Shown: positions 33,542 to 43,345 of the stretch, one piece after another | How the letters are laid out: each line of letters starts with the position of its first letter | How positions within the stretch are numbered: position 1 is the first letter of the stretch | From: Marinomonas hwangdonensis | GTDB taxonomy: Bacteria > Pseudomonadota > Gammaproteobacteria > Pseudomonadales > Marinomonadaceae | NCBI RefSeq assembly: GCF_003721245.1 | Contig: NZ_RIZG01000001.1 | Span: 1-64,000 of the forward strand | Length of the DNA stretch: 64,000 nt | Reading direction: 5' to 3' | Position numbers and translations under genes: made by a program | The notes under the pieces: generated by a model | The model's input: the letters and a program-made list of their open reading frames with translations, nothing else | Told to the model about the DNA's origin: nothing | Database searches by the model: none

Positions 33542-35086
33542 ATGTCACTTACTTGCTTAGAAACATTGGGTGTAAATACCCTGAAACAAGGCGATACGTT
33601 TTACAGTGTATTAACCGGCAATACGCTTGCGCTGGGAGAAGGAAGTGCTTTTTCTGCCCACAGCCCAATCGACGGAGCGGTATTATCGACGTTCAACAAT
33701 GCGACGCCAGCACAGCTTGAACAGGTAAATACTGAGCTACAAGCGGCTTTTAAAGCGTTGCGCATTATTCCGGCGCCACGCCGCGGTGAGTTGGTTCGTC
33801 GCATTGGTGACGAAGCGCGTAAATACAAACATGAATTGGCGCAAGTGATTTCCCTCGAAGCAGGTAAAATCTTGCCTGAAGCGCTTGGTGAAGTGCAAGA
33901 GTGGATTGATGTGTGTGACTTCGCTGTCGGCCAATCACGAATGTTGCATGGTTTGTCTATTGTATCGGAGCGTCCAGGTCATCGAATGATGGAACAGTGG
34001 CAGCCACTGGGCCCTGTTGCTGTGATTACCGCATTTAACTTTCCTATGGCCGTGTGGGCTTGGAACACTATGCTGGGGCTAGTCTGTGGCGATCCTGTAT
34101 TGCTTAAACCGTCTGAAAAAGCGCCTTTGTGTGCCTTGGCGATGTATCGAATCGCGCAAAACGTCATTGCTGATATGCCAGATATCCCAAAAGCCGCGGT
34201 GTCTGTGATGATTGGGGACCGTGAATTGGGTGAGGCGATTGCGGCAAGCGAGACCTTCCCGCTGGTTTCGGCGACAGGGTCGACAGCCATGGGGCGTGAG
34301 GTGGCGAAAACCGTTGCGGGTCGCTTAGGTCGTTCTTTGTTAGAGCTTGGCGGTAATAATGCCATGATAGTGTCTGACACGGCCGATCTTGATCTTGCAC
34401 TGCGAGCGATTGTGTTCTCTGCTGCCGGCACCGCAGGTCAGCGTTGCACAACATTACGTCGTCTGATTACCCATGAATCTATCGTGGATGGTTTGGTTGA
34501 GCGTTTGGCGAAATCGTATGGTTCTCTTCGTGTGGGTAGCCCAATGGTCGAAGGCAACCTTGTCGGCCCACTCATCGATGAAGGCAGCTTTAACCGTATG
34601 CAAGCGGCCCTAAACACGGCAAAGCAGCAAGGCGGCGAGATTATTTGTGGTGGTGAACGTGTGACGGAAGGCGTGCCTGCTGGTGGCTTTTACGTAAAAC
34701 CTGCAATTGTCCGCATCGCTCACGATGCGCCCATTGTTCATGAGGAAACCTTCGCGCCCATTTTGTATGTGTTGACTTATTCAACCTTTGAAGAAGCCAT
34801 AGAGATTCAAAACGAAGTGCCACAAGGTTTGTCTTCTGCGGTATTCACCGAAAGTTTGCGCGAAGCGGAACTCTTTATGTCTCCAGCGGGGTCTGACTGT
34901 GGTATTGCTAACGTTAATATCGGTACGTCTGGCGCAGAAATTGGCGGTGCGTTCGGTGGTGAAAAAGATACGGGTGGCGGTCGAGAGTCGGGCTCGGATG
35001 CATGGAGAAACTACATGCGTCGTACCACCAATACGGTGAACTACGGTGGTGACTTGCCATTAGCGCAAGGCATTGTGTTCGAATAA
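33542..35086 (+). CDS. amaB: L-piperidine-6-carboxylate / aminoadipate-semialdehyde dehydrogenase
   Basis: NAD-dependent aldehyde dehydrogenase of 514 residues (ALDH7 group). It oxidises 2-aminoadipate 6-semialdehyde, in equilibrium with piperideine-6-carboxylate, to 2-aminoadipate in the pipecolate branch of lysine catabolism. Motifs are ITAFNFPMAVWAWN, the catalytic Glu region LLELGGNNAMI, and the catalytic Cys in GTAGQRCTTLRRL. EIGGAFGGEKDTGGGRESGS near the C-terminus is characteristic of ALDH7. AGAGG lies before ATG 33542. amaA follows after 79 bases and a hairpin. Confidence 0.92.
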   Translation: MSLTCLETLGVNTLKQGDTFYSVLTGNTLALGEGSAFSAHSPIDGAVLSTFNNATPAQLEQVNTELQAAFKALRIIPAPRRGELVRRIGDEARKYKHELAQVISLEAGKILPEALGEVQEWIDVCDFAVGQSRMLHGLSIVSERPGHRMMEQWQPLGPVAVITAFNFPMAVWAWNTMLGLVCGDPVLLKPSEKAPLCALAMYRIAQNVIADMPDIPKAAVSVMIGDRELGEAIAASETFPLVSATGSTAMGREVAKTVAGRLGRSLLELGGNNAMIVSDTADLDLALRAIVFSAAGTAGQRCTTLRRLITHESIVDGLVERLAKSYGSLRVGSPMVEGNLVGPLIDEGSFNRMQAALNTAKQQGGEIICGGERVTEGVPAGGFYVKPAIVRIAHDAPIVHEETFAPILYVLTYSTFEEAIEIQNEVPQGLSSAVFTESLREAELFMSPAGSDCGIANVNIGTSGAEIGGAFGGEKDTGGGRESGSDAWRNYMRRTTNTVNYGGDLPLAQGIVFE

Positions 35087-35105
35087 ATTTTTCTTTGAAC
35101 CATTC

Positions 35106-35131
35106 AATAGGCGAGCTTTCACTCGCCTATT
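35106..35131 (+). terminator. Hairpin between amaB and amaA
   Basis: AATAGGCGAG pairs perfectly with CTCGCCTATT around six bases. The T tract after it is poor (TTAACGTTTTC), so read-through into amaA is likely and the hairpin may adjust the ratio of the two enzymes. Confidence 0.5.
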
Positions 35132-35165
35132 AACGTTTTCATTTGCTTCCTTGTGAGGTCGTCTT

Positions 35166-36437
35166 ATGCCTGAAAAAATCTGTCAATCGTTATGGCGTGA
35201 CAGTGCGCCTGCTGGGCCCGTATTAACGCCATTAGAAGGGCGTTTAGAGGTTGATGTGGTGATTGTAGGTGCTGGGTTTACAGGACTTTCGGCGGCTTTG
35301 CATCTGGCCAAGCTCGGTGTGTCTGTCGCTGTTGTGGAAGCCCAAGAAGTGGGCTTTGGTGGCTCCGGGCGTAATGTGGGGTTAGCGAATGCTGGGGTTT
35401 GGTTAGAGCCAGATCAGCTTGATAAAGCCATTGGCCCTGACGCGGGTAAAGTGATGTATGAGGCGTTGGCGGCGGCACCAGAGTGTGTCTACAGCCTAAT
35501 AAAAGAATACGACATTCAGTGTGAGCCAGTGCGCCATGGCACCTTGCATGCGGGGGTGGGCAAAACAGGCTTAGCGCAATTGCAGCGTCGCTACGAGCAA
35601 ATGGCAAGACGCGGCGCGCCCGTTCAACTATTGGATGCCGCGGAAGCACAGGCTCGTATTGGCTCAAATAAGTTCAATTCCGCTTTATTTGATCCAAGAG
35701 CAGGTACGATTCAGCCTTTGGCTTACGCGCGAGGACTTGCCCATGCGGCTATCAAAGAAGGCGCTAAGCTATTTGATTACTCACCTGTGAGTAAGATTGA
35801 ACCAGCCGAAGATGGCTGGGTTTTGCACACAGAAAAAGGCCAGGTGCATGCCGAAAAAGTGATTCTCGCGACCAATGCGTACAGTGAATTTGGCGTCAAA
35901 GAGCAAGCACGTAAGTTTGTGCCCATCTTTTATTCTCAGCTGGCCACTAAGCCTTTAACGGAGGCGCAATTGGCGAGCATTCTGCCGAATAAAGAAGGTG
36001 TTTGGGACACCTGTACCGTGATGAGCTCTTTTCGCTTAGATAAACAAGGGCGTTTAGTGTTTGGTGGTATGGGAGGCGAAGGCGGTGTGTTGTCGAAATG
36101 GGCATCACAACGGGTTACCGAGATGTTTCCTATTTTAAGCAAGGTGGAATGGGATTATTGCTGGACGGGGAAAATTGCCTACAGCGAGGATCATTTGCCT
36201 CACTGTCAGCAGCTGCAAAGGGGGTTGTTTAGTGTGGCCGGTTACAGTGGGCGCGGTATTGGGCCAGGGACAGTGGTCGGAGCGGAATTGGCGCAGTGGC
36301 TGTCAGGGCAAAGAGAAAGCTTGTCGATTCCCACCACCTTGCTAAGGGATATCTCCTTTCGCGAGCTAAAGCGTCTGTTTTATGAAGTGGGTGCACAAAC
36401 TTATCACCTGGGTCAGCAGTCTCACGCTTTGGAGTAG
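35166..36437 (+). CDS. amaA: FAD-dependent oxidoreductase, L-pipecolate oxidase AmaA-like
   Basis: DAO-family flavoprotein of 423 residues. The FAD-binding motif is VIVGAGFTGLSAALHLAKLG (about residues 31-50), and EVGFGGSGRNVGLANAG marks the AmaA/PuuB-like group. GYSGRGIGPGTVVGAELAQW is the C-terminal FAD contact. In Pseudomonas putida AmaA oxidises L-pipecolate to piperideine-6-carboxylate, the substrate of AmaB. The adjacent order amaB-amaA agrees with that role. Substrate is inferred from family and neighbour. Confidence 0.87.
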   Translation: MPEKICQSLWRDSAPAGPVLTPLEGRLEVDVVIVGAGFTGLSAALHLAKLGVSVAVVEAQEVGFGGSGRNVGLANAGVWLEPDQLDKAIGPDAGKVMYEALAAAPECVYSLIKEYDIQCEPVRHGTLHAGVGKTGLAQLQRRYEQMARRGAPVQLLDAAEAQARIGSNKFNSALFDPRAGTIQPLAYARGLAHAAIKEGAKLFDYSPVSKIEPAEDGWVLHTEKGQVHAEKVILATNAYSEFGVKEQARKFVPIFYSQLATKPLTEAQLASILPNKEGVWDTCTVMSSFRLDKQGRLVFGGMGGEGGVLSKWASQRVTEMFPILSKVEWDYCWTGKIAYSEDHLPHCQQLQRGLFSVAGYSGRGIGPGTVVGAELAQWLSGQRESLSIPTTLLRDISFRELKRLFYEVGAQTYHLGQQSHALE

Positions 36438-36478
36438 TTTGATAGCAGAGTATCTTTACTGCGATAAATTGTTCACTC

Positions 36479-36510
36479 AAAACGCATCTTAATGGTGCGT
36501 TTTTCGTTTT
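36479..36510 (+). terminator. Terminator after amaA
   Basis: AAAACGCATC (36479-36488) pairs with GGTGCGTTTT (36494-36503) with one wobble pair, followed by TCGTTTT. Confidence 0.7.
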
Positions 36511-36591
36511 ACTGGTTGGGAATACATCTGATATAGGATACAGTTATTACCTTCTTGTTTTTACTTTCGTTTTTTGCCTTTTTTTATGTGA

Positions 36592-37524
36592 ATGAGTAAC
36601 GCCTGTATGCGCCGTTATATCCCATCGTCTACTGCACTAAAATGTTTTGAAGCATCCGTTCGGCATCTTAGCTTTACCAAAGCCGCGGAAGAGTTGCATC
36701 TTACGCAAAGCGCGGTAAGCCGTCAGATTCGTAATCTTGAAGAGTTTTTATCGCGGGATTTATTTATTCGTCTTAACAAGCGCTTGGTGCTAACGGGGAC
36801 TGGAGCGGCTTATTACAAAGAAGTGGTGCCGTTATTGGATGGTATGGAAAACGCCTGTTTGCGCATGTTGCACCGCGAAGATGAAAAAACCACTCTGACC
36901 ATATCGGCCTTGCCGACCTTGGCGTCTTATTGGTTGATGCCTCTACTAGCCGAATTTCAACTGGCTCATCCTCAGTTTCAGATCAAAGTACGTTCGCTGG
37001 ACGATGCTGCTAAGATAGATCCAGACAGCATTGATGTGATCTTGCATTATGGTGGTGATCATTGGCCGCGAGCGATTTCCCATCAGCTGATGCGTGAAAA
37101 TGTCGTAGCGGTCTGTTCTCCTGAGTTATTAAAACGTGTGGCAGATAAGCCCATAGATGAGTGGCAAGTGGAAGAGGTCATCGCGTTTCCATTCTTGCAC
37201 TTGTCGTCGCGAATCAATGCATGGCCAGATTGGATGGCCGCACAAGGACTCGAAAGTGGCTCTTTTGCGGGCGCTTCGTTTGCGCATTTTCATATGCTAC
37301 TAGAAGCGGCAAAAAATAGCATGGGCGTTGCCATTATGCCCAGTATTCTTGCGGCTCGTAGTCTTCGAAGTTATGAGCTCGTGGCGCCTTTTGGCACACC
37401 CGTAATCACACCCCACGAATATCTTTTGTCTTATCCCATGGACAAAGCCGATCTTGAACAAGTGGTCATTTTTCGGGATTGGTTATTAGCAAACCGTGAT
37501 CAAACCGCCTTTAATCATTCGTAA
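36592..37524 (+). CDS. LysR-family regulator, GcvA-like
   Basis: Regulator of 310 residues. The first part (SSTALKCFEASVRHLSFTKAAEEL, then HLTQSAVSRQIRNLEEFL) is typical of the GcvA/AmpR branch, with an effector domain including ISALPTLASYWLMPLLAEFQ. It lies after amaA on the same strand with a terminator between, so it may be the second regulator of the lysine cluster, or unrelated. ATG 36607 is an in-frame alternative; neither start has a convincing ribosome site. Confidence 0.87.
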   Translation: MSNACMRRYIPSSTALKCFEASVRHLSFTKAAEELHLTQSAVSRQIRNLEEFLSRDLFIRLNKRLVLTGTGAAYYKEVVPLLDGMENACLRMLHREDEKTTLTISALPTLASYWLMPLLAEFQLAHPQFQIKVRSLDDAAKIDPDSIDVILHYGGDHWPRAISHQLMRENVVAVCSPELLKRVADKPIDEWQVEEVIAFPFLHLSSRINAWPDWMAAQGLESGSFAGASFAHFHMLLEAAKNSMGVAIMPSILAARSLRSYELVAPFGTPVITPHEYLLSYPMDKADLEQVVIFRDWLLANRDQTAFNHS

Positions 37525-37662
37525 CCGCACCTATAGTGATCCGCAATATTCTTGATAATCAGTAAAATTAATAGCCTGAATAGGGGCGCTGGTCTGTAAC
37601 AAAATTACAAGCCTGTGATAGTATCGAGTGATACTCATGAACAATTTACGGGATAGATTACC

Positions 37663-39189
37663 ATGAACAAAAAAACCACAGCTCTCTTTATCCTCGATGG
37701 ATGGGGCTACAGCGAAACCTCTACATCCAATGCCATTGCCGCTGCTAACACGCCTAATTGGGACGCGCTTTGGAAAACACAACCGCATGCTTTAATCAAA
37801 ACCTCTGGTCTGGCGGTCGGGTTACCTGAAGGTCAAATGGGTAACTCTGAAGTAGGTCACATGAATTTGGGTGCGGGTCGTGTGGTGTATCAAAACTTCA
37901 CACGCATTGGTAAAGCCATTGAAGACGGTTCTTTCTTTGAGAATGCTGCTCTAGTAACAGCGGTAGACAAAGCGGTTGCGGCAGAAAAAGCGGTCCATAT
38001 TTTAGGATTGTTGTCTGATGGTGGTGTTCACAGTCACCATGAACAAATCATGGCCATGTGCGAATTGGCGGTAAAACGTGGGGCAAAAGCGGTTTATGTG
38101 CATGGTTTTACAGACGGACGTGATACACCTCCGCGTTCGGCGAAAACCCCGACGGCCGAGCTAGAAGCCACATTAGCGGAATTGGGCGTAGGTAAAATTG
38201 CGACTTTAACAGGTCGTTATTATGCCATGGATCGCGACAATCGTTGGGATCGAGTGCAAACCGCCTATGATGCCATTGTATTAGGACAAGGTCAGCACGC
38301 TGATAGTGCAGAGCAAGCCATTCAAGCCGCTTATGATCGTGACGAAAATGACGAATTTGTGAAGGCGACCGTTATTGGAGAACCCGTGCCAGTGCAAGAC
38401 GGCGACGCGATGATTTTTGCTAACTTCCGTCCGGATCGTGCGCGTCAAATAACACGTGCGTTCACAGACCCCGACTTCGACGGTTTCGAGCGTGCGATTT
38501 ATCCAGAGCTCGCTTCCTTTGTCACCTTCACCGAATACGCTTCTGACATCAAAGCTGAGGTAGCTTTTCCGCCAGTGGCGCTCACCAATACCTTGGGTGA
38601 AGTGCTGTCAAAACACGGTAAAAAGCAGTTGCGCATTGCAGAAACGGAAAAATACGCGCATGTGACTTTCTTTTTTAATGGGGGGGAAGAGGCCTTGTTT
38701 GATGGCGAAGAACGCGAGTTGATTCCGTCGCCGAATGTAGCCACTTACGACTTAAAACCAGAAATGAGTGCGCCAGAAGTCACTGACAAGCTTGTTGAAG
38801 TGATCGAAGCGGGTAAGTATGACACTATTATTTGCAACTTTGCCAACGGCGACATGGTAGGGCACAGTGGGATTTTCGAAGCCGCAGTAAAAGCCGTCGA
38901 AGCAGTGGATGTTTGCCTGGGTCGAATCATTGAGGCATTAAAAGTCAATGGTGGCCAGTGTTTGATTACCGCTGACCACGGTAACGTCGAGCAAATGCTT
39001 AGTGAAGATGGTTCCCAGCCTCTAACCTCCCATACCATTGGTCCTGTGCCCTTGGTGCTGTTTTCTCCGACCCAAGGTTTAGGCATAAAAGAAGGGGCTT
39101 TGTGTGACCTTGCGCCGACTTTATTGGATATGATGGGTATGGAAAAACCGTCAGAAATGACAGGTGTGAGCTTGCTAACACGGGCATGA
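37663..39189 (+). CDS. gpmI: 2,3-bisphosphoglycerate-independent phosphoglycerate mutase
   Basis: Glycolytic enzyme of 508 residues that interconverts 3- and 2-phosphoglycerate using a phosphoserine intermediate and two metal ions. Family motifs are [25 protein letters not shown] (nucleophile Ser), [25 protein letters not shown] and [13 protein letters not shown] good ATG follows GGGATAGATTACC. envC starts seven bases after the stop, as in other gammaproteobacteria, so the two may be co-transcribed. Confidence 0.97.
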   Translation: MNKKTTALFILDGWGYSETSTSNAIAAANTPNWDALWKTQPHALIKTSGLAVGLPEGQMGNSEVGHMNLGAGRVVYQNFTRIGKAIEDGSFFENAALVTAVDKAVAAEKAVHILGLLSDGGVHSHHEQIMAMCELAVKRGAKAVYVHGFTDGRDTPPRSAKTPTAELEATLAELGVGKIATLTGRYYAMDRDNRWDRVQTAYDAIVLGQGQHADSAEQAIQAAYDRDENDEFVKATVIGEPVPVQDGDAMIFANFRPDRARQITRAFTDPDFDGFERAIYPELASFVTFTEYASDIKAEVAFPPVALTNTLGEVLSKHGKKQLRIAETEKYAHVTFFFNGGEEALFDGEERELIPSPNVATYDLKPEMSAPEVTDKLVEVIEAGKYDTIICNFANGDMVGHSGIFEAAVKAVEAVDVCLGRIIEALKVNGGQCLITADHGNVEQMLSEDGSQPLTSHTIGPVPLVLFSPTQGLGIKEGALCDLAPTLLDMMGMEKPSEMTGVSLLTRA

Positions 39190-39196
39190 GGCAGGG

Positions 39197-40336
39197 ATGA
39201 CGGTATTATTTCGTAGTCTTTTTTTGTGTTTTTTTCTGCTGTCCAGCTTAAGCTGGGCAGCAGGCGAACCGCAAACGCCAGAAGAGGCAAGACAACAAAT
39301 TCAAGCCTTACAAAAAGATCTGCAAAAGCTAAATGGCTGGTTAAAAGATCTTAAGTCAGAGCGTTCTGATGTAGAAAAACAACTCGAAGTGAAAGAGAAA
39401 GACATTCAAGAGTTGCTAAAAAAAATTCAGAACATTCAAGAAAGTTTGGCCAAAGGTGACCAGCAGCTGGGAGAGTTAAGAGTCCAGCAGAGATCTCTGC
39501 AGTTGAGCATTCAACAACAAAACAAACAAATAGCCGCCCAATTAAGGGCGGTTTATCGTTCCGGTCAGGAAGAAAGTGTCAAACTTTTACTCAATGGCAA
39601 TAGCGCGGAAGAAGCGCAGCGTTTGGTGCAATACAATCGTTATTTTTCGATTGCGAGGCAGTCGTTAATCAACGGCTTTGCGAATGAAGTGAACGATTTA
39701 GATATGGTCGAAAAAAGTATTCGCAGTCATCGTGCTCAACAAGCCAAAGAAGAAAACCAGTTAAAAGAAGAACGCAGTCGTCTCTTGAGTCAACAAACAG
39801 AGCGTCGTAGCCTATTATCTAAACTAGATAAAGAGCTGGCTCAGGGTAACAAGCGTTCCACTCAGCTACGCCAAGATCAACAAAATTTACAAGACATGCT
39901 GCAGCGTCTAGAAGAAGCTCTCGCCGACATACAAATACCCGATCAAGATGTGCCTTTTTCTTCTCAGCGCGGTCAATTAGTACGCCCGTTGAATGTGATT
40001 GATGCTTTGCCAACGGCTGGCAGCATTAATCTTGGTGGCGTCACATTACGAGCCAAGGAAGGCGAAGCCGTTCGCGCTATTTTTTCGGGGCGCGTGGTGT
40101 TTTCTGATTGGATGCGGGGGTTTGGTTTTCTACTTATTTTAGACCATGGTGACGGCTATATGTCATTATACGGTTACAATCAAAGCCTATTGAAAGAAGT
40201 CGGGGAATGGGTGTCCCCAAATGAACGAATTGCGATGGCGGGCAGTTCAGGTGGACGGCCTGACGCCGCATTGTTTTTTGCTATTCGACATAACGGTACG
40301 CCACTTAAACCTCTTGCTTGGGTAAACGCAGGATAA
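39197..40336 (+). CDS. envC: Murein hydrolase activator EnvC
   Basis: Periplasmic protein of 379 residues with signal peptide ending LSWAAGE. Residues 25-250 are a long coiled coil (EEARQQIQALQKDLQKL onward), and a LytM/M23-like domain is at the C-terminus. The domain is degenerate, with DHGDGYMSLYGYNQSL in place of the catalytic His set, as in EnvC. EnvC activates AmiA/AmiB amidases for daughter-cell separation and is itself activated through FtsEX. GGCAGG precedes ATG 39197. The next gene, ctpA, lies 48 bases away. Confidence 0.92.
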   Translation: MTVLFRSLFLCFFLLSSLSWAAGEPQTPEEARQQIQALQKDLQKLNGWLKDLKSERSDVEKQLEVKEKDIQELLKKIQNIQESLAKGDQQLGELRVQQRSLQLSIQQQNKQIAAQLRAVYRSGQEESVKLLLNGNSAEEAQRLVQYNRYFSIARQSLINGFANEVNDLDMVEKSIRSHRAQQAKEENQLKEERSRLLSQQTERRSLLSKLDKELAQGNKRSTQLRQDQQNLQDMLQRLEEALADIQIPDQDVPFSSQRGQLVRPLNVIDALPTAGSINLGGVTLRAKEGEAVRAIFSGRVVFSDWMRGFGFLLILDHGDGYMSLYGYNQSLLKEVGEWVSPNERIAMAGSSGGRPDAALFFAIRHNGTPLKPLAWVNAG

Positions 40337-40384
40337 TAGTCGCTTTTTAAGAGCGAGAGAAACACAACCGTAACAGGAAGCTCC

Positions 40385-41662
40385 ATGCCTCATTTTTTGC
40401 AAAAATCTTTCGTGGTTTTGTTAGTGGCTCTGCTAGCACAGCCAGCTTTGGCGGCAGAAACGCCTTCTTCATCTAAACTGCCATATGTGGAAATTCAATC
40501 CTTTGTGGAAACCTTCGAGACCATTCGCGAGGGTTATGTTGAATCCATGTCGGATGAAGATATTTTGCGTAATGCATTAAAAGGCATGGCGTCAGGTCTT
40601 GATCCGCATTCAGAATATTTTACCAAGCAAGAGCTGGCAGACTTTAATGAGCTAACATCGGGAAGCTATGCGGGAATTGGCGTGGAAGTTGAGATGAAAG
40701 ACAAACGTCTTATCGTAGTAACGCCCATTGATGGCTCTGTGGCCGCTGAAGCGGGTATTTTGCCTGGCGATGTCATCATTAAAATAGACAACACCGTAAT
40801 CATGGGGCTTGGTATGCAAGATATTGTCACCTTGATGCGAGGGGAAATTGGCTCGACAGTAGAACTGGATATAGAGAGAGATGGGGAAATCCAACACTAC
40901 GAGCTGACCCGTCAGCTGGTAGAAGAAGCCAGTGTGACTCAGAAATGGCTGGATTCTGGTATCGCCTATATTCGCATCAGTCAGTTTCAGAGTGGCAGTG
41001 ACCTTGAATTTTATACAGTGATCGATACGCTTAAAGCCGAAAGTGACATACGAGGTGTCGTGTTGGATTTAAGAAACAACCCCGGAGGTGTGTTGCAAAG
41101 TGCCGTTGGCGTAGCTGATGCTTTTATTGATCAAGGCATGATTGTTTATACCGATGGCCGTCATGAAATGTCGAAGAGTGAGTTTAAAGCAACCAAGAAA
41201 AATACTCGGCTAGGTCATCTTCCGGTAGTTGTTCTAGTGAACGAAGGGTCAGCATCCGCTTCTGAAATCGTGGCAGGCGCGCTGCAAGATCACCAACGAG
41301 CGGTGATTTTAGGCATCGAAACGTTTGGTAAGGGATCGGTACAAACTGTGGTGCCTTTATCAAATGGAGATGCGGTAAAATTGACCACTGCGCTGTATTA
41401 CACCCCGAAAGGGCGTTCAATTCAGGCTCAAGGCATCACTCCAGACTTAATTGTGCCACAGGCAAAGTTAACGTTTGAAAAAGGGGCTTTTTTTGTCAAA
41501 GAAGCCGAATTAAAAGGGCACCTTGGCAATGGTTCTGGTGGTATTGAGCGGACTAGCATGGATGTTCAGGCGGATATTAATGAGCTAGCAAAGCAAGATT
41601 TTCAGCTGTTCCAAGCATTAACCATTCTGAAAACGCTTCCTAAACTAGTAAAGCAGCCGTGA
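40385..41662 (+). CDS. ctpA: C-terminal processing peptidase (S41)
   Basis: Exported serine protease of 425 residues with signal peptide ending PALAAE. A PDZ domain (GIGVEVEMKDKRLIVVTPIDG, then GILPGDVIIKID) is followed by the S41 catalytic domain with Ser in NEGSASASEIVAGAL and Lys in FGKGSVQTV. It trims C-termini of periplasmic or lipid-linked proteins, including peptidoglycan hydrolases in other species. It lies between envC and a YibQ-like gene, the usual order. Confidence 0.92.
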   Translation: MPHFLQKSFVVLLVALLAQPALAAETPSSSKLPYVEIQSFVETFETIREGYVESMSDEDILRNALKGMASGLDPHSEYFTKQELADFNELTSGSYAGIGVEVEMKDKRLIVVTPIDGSVAAEAGILPGDVIIKIDNTVIMGLGMQDIVTLMRGEIGSTVELDIERDGEIQHYELTRQLVEEASVTQKWLDSGIAYIRISQFQSGSDLEFYTVIDTLKAESDIRGVVLDLRNNPGGVLQSAVGVADAFIDQGMIVYTDGRHEMSKSEFKATKKNTRLGHLPVVVLVNEGSASASEIVAGALQDHQRAVILGIETFGKGSVQTVVPLSNGDAVKLTTALYYTPKGRSIQAQGITPDLIVPQAKLTFEKGAFFVKEAELKGHLGNGSGGIERTSMDVQADINELAKQDFQLFQALTILKTLPKLVKQP

Positions 41663-41672
41663 TGAAAAAGTT

Positions 41673-42827
41673 GTGAATAAGGTATGGGTCTTTGTGTTAG
41701 TTAAAAATGTGTGGCGTTTGTTAAGTGCCCGTGGGATCAATGCCGTGGTTGCGACAGTGTTCCTATTGTATGGGGTGAACGTGACGATTGCCGCAGAGGT
41801 TGAAGAGACAGAATCGCCCTGGGTCGAACAGCTTGGTCCGATTATCGCTCCTAACCTAATCACAGGCAAAACGCCTCCTTGGCACCCTGTTATTGCGCCA
41901 CTTCTGGAGCAAGCACCAATCCATTTACAAGATCAGATCGGCCCCAACGTGGGAGACTCGGCTAATAGGACCTTCTTTTATGCACCATTACAAGACAGGA
42001 CGACGCCATCGCAGAGCCTCTCTTCAGACGTGCCTATGTCAGCAAAACGCCAGGTACCTGATGACTCTAAACCGGCTAAACACACTCAGATAATAAACCA
42101 AATACCATCAAGAGATACCTGGCCCGCAAAAATGTTAGCGGTGGACGCTCTCCCGGAAATGCCACGCATTGCTATTTTGATTGATGACTTAGGTTACAGC
42201 CGTCAGGGCATGGAAGCGTCACTCATTCTTCCTTCGGAAGTGGCATTAGCTATTTTACCGGGGACACCTTATGGTTTGAAGACCGCTCTAGCCTCACAAG
42301 AGCAAAACCGTATAACGTTACTGCATGCTCCAATGGAAAATCAGCGAAAGCTAACCTTGGGTCATGGTGGTTTATATGCAGAGATGTCTGAAGAAGAGTT
42401 AAAAAAGACATTAGAGGAGAGCTTAGACAGTTTGCCAGGCGTGCAAGGAGCAAATAATCATATGGGCAGTTTGCTGACGGAGAACGCCACCTCAATGAAA
42501 TGGGTGATGGAAATACTGCAAAGTCGATCATTGTTTTTTATCGATAGCTTGACCAGTCCTCACAGTGTGGCAAAGCAAACGGCTCAAGCGTTTGGCCTAG
42601 ACACAGTCAGCAGAGATGTGTTTTTAGACAACATTCGTACAGAGCAAGCCATAGACCGTCAATTTTCGCGGTTGCTAAAATTAGCTAGACAACATGGCAG
42701 TGCACTGGCAATAGGGCATCCTTACCCCGAAACAACCCGATACCTAAAAAAACGCCTTGGCCGCTTAGAGGTCGAAGGTATTAGACTGGTGCCTCTTTCC
42801 GATTTATTGCTACCGAATAAAGAATAG
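41673..42827 (+). CDS. Divergent polysaccharide deacetylase, YibQ-like
   Basis: Exported protein of 384 residues with an N-terminal hydrophobic segment (VVATVFLLYGVNVTIAAE). Residues about 165-380 form the divergent polysaccharide deacetylase domain: AILIDDLGYSRQG, LAILPGTPYG, LHAPMENQ, GANNHMGSLLT and FFIDSLTS. The linker before it is rich in Pro and Asp. GTG 41673 is the start, ten bases after ctpA. The family role is unproven; deacetylation of a cell-wall glycan is plausible from the envC-ctpA context. Confidence 0.85.
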   Translation: MNKVWVFVLVKNVWRLLSARGINAVVATVFLLYGVNVTIAAEVEETESPWVEQLGPIIAPNLITGKTPPWHPVIAPLLEQAPIHLQDQIGPNVGDSANRTFFYAPLQDRTTPSQSLSSDVPMSAKRQVPDDSKPAKHTQIINQIPSRDTWPAKMLAVDALPEMPRIAILIDDLGYSRQGMEASLILPSEVALAILPGTPYGLKTALASQEQNRITLLHAPMENQRKLTLGHGGLYAEMSEEELKKTLEESLDSLPGVQGANNHMGSLLTENATSMKWVMEILQSRSLFFIDSLTSPHSVAKQTAQAFGLDTVSRDVFLDNIRTEQAIDRQFSRLLKLARQHGSALAIGHPYPETTRYLKKRLGRLEVEGIRLVPLSDLLLPNKE

Positions 42828-42892
42828 TGTGTCGAATGATAAATTAACTAAGATGAATGGTTACGCACCCTATCAATGTTGAGATTTTGTTA

Positions 42893-42931
42893 AAATCCGG
42901 ACTTTCATGATAAAAATCCGGATTTTTTTTC
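42893..42931 (+). terminator. Terminator of envC-ctpA-yibQ cluster
   Basis: AAATCCGGA (42894-42902) pairs with TCCGGATTT (42918-42926) and is followed by a run of T residues to 42930. Confidence 0.8.
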
Positions 42932-43345
42932 AATATTTTTTGTTTAATCCAAGTTAAATTATAAACACTTTATGGCGTGATCATAGCGCAATCATAAAAA
43001 CAACCCTTTCTAGTGCAATTCCTTTTTTCTCGCCCTTATTTAGGGCGTGCAAATTCTTTTTTACAAAGCCTAAAAAACCATAAAAATCATTAAAGGTAGA
43101 GATATATTCTTTAAAGCTCTATTTATCTGGTGCTTAATATGGCTTTTTGCATTATTTGTATTATTTTTGTGCACTTGTATTGACCATTCTTTACTCTAGG
43201 ATTATTGTGTAGTTTCATTGTGGTGCACATTTTTTGAATGTTTTGGTTAAAAGTTCCATATTCTTTGCTTTCTCGGAGGGTCGAGATGTTGGAACGCTTC
43301 TTGCTTTTAAATAATAACGAAAACAAAACGAGTAGAGGCTTATAT
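42932..43345 (+). promoter_or_regulatory. AT-rich leader and promoter region of livKHMGF
   Basis: About 410 bases without a gene. A weak sigma-70 promoter is possible: TTGACC at 43180-43185 and TATTGT at 43203-43208 with 17-base spacing. GTGCAC occurs at 43169-43174 and 43223-43228, 54 bp apart; the palindrome could be a regulator site. Nothing else is recognised. A long untranslated leader of over 100 bases is implied if the promoter is right. Confidence 0.35.

Noticed and set aside
42893-42927. Direct repeat AAAATCCGGA as a mobile-element end
   Set aside because: TCCGGA is self-complementary, and the two copies form a terminator stem with a T run after the YibQ-like gene.
43169-43228. GTGCAC pairs as NtrC sites for the liv operon
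   Set aside because: The halves do not form the GCAC-N7-GTGC shape and no sigma-54 promoter with correct GG-N10-GC spacing was found.
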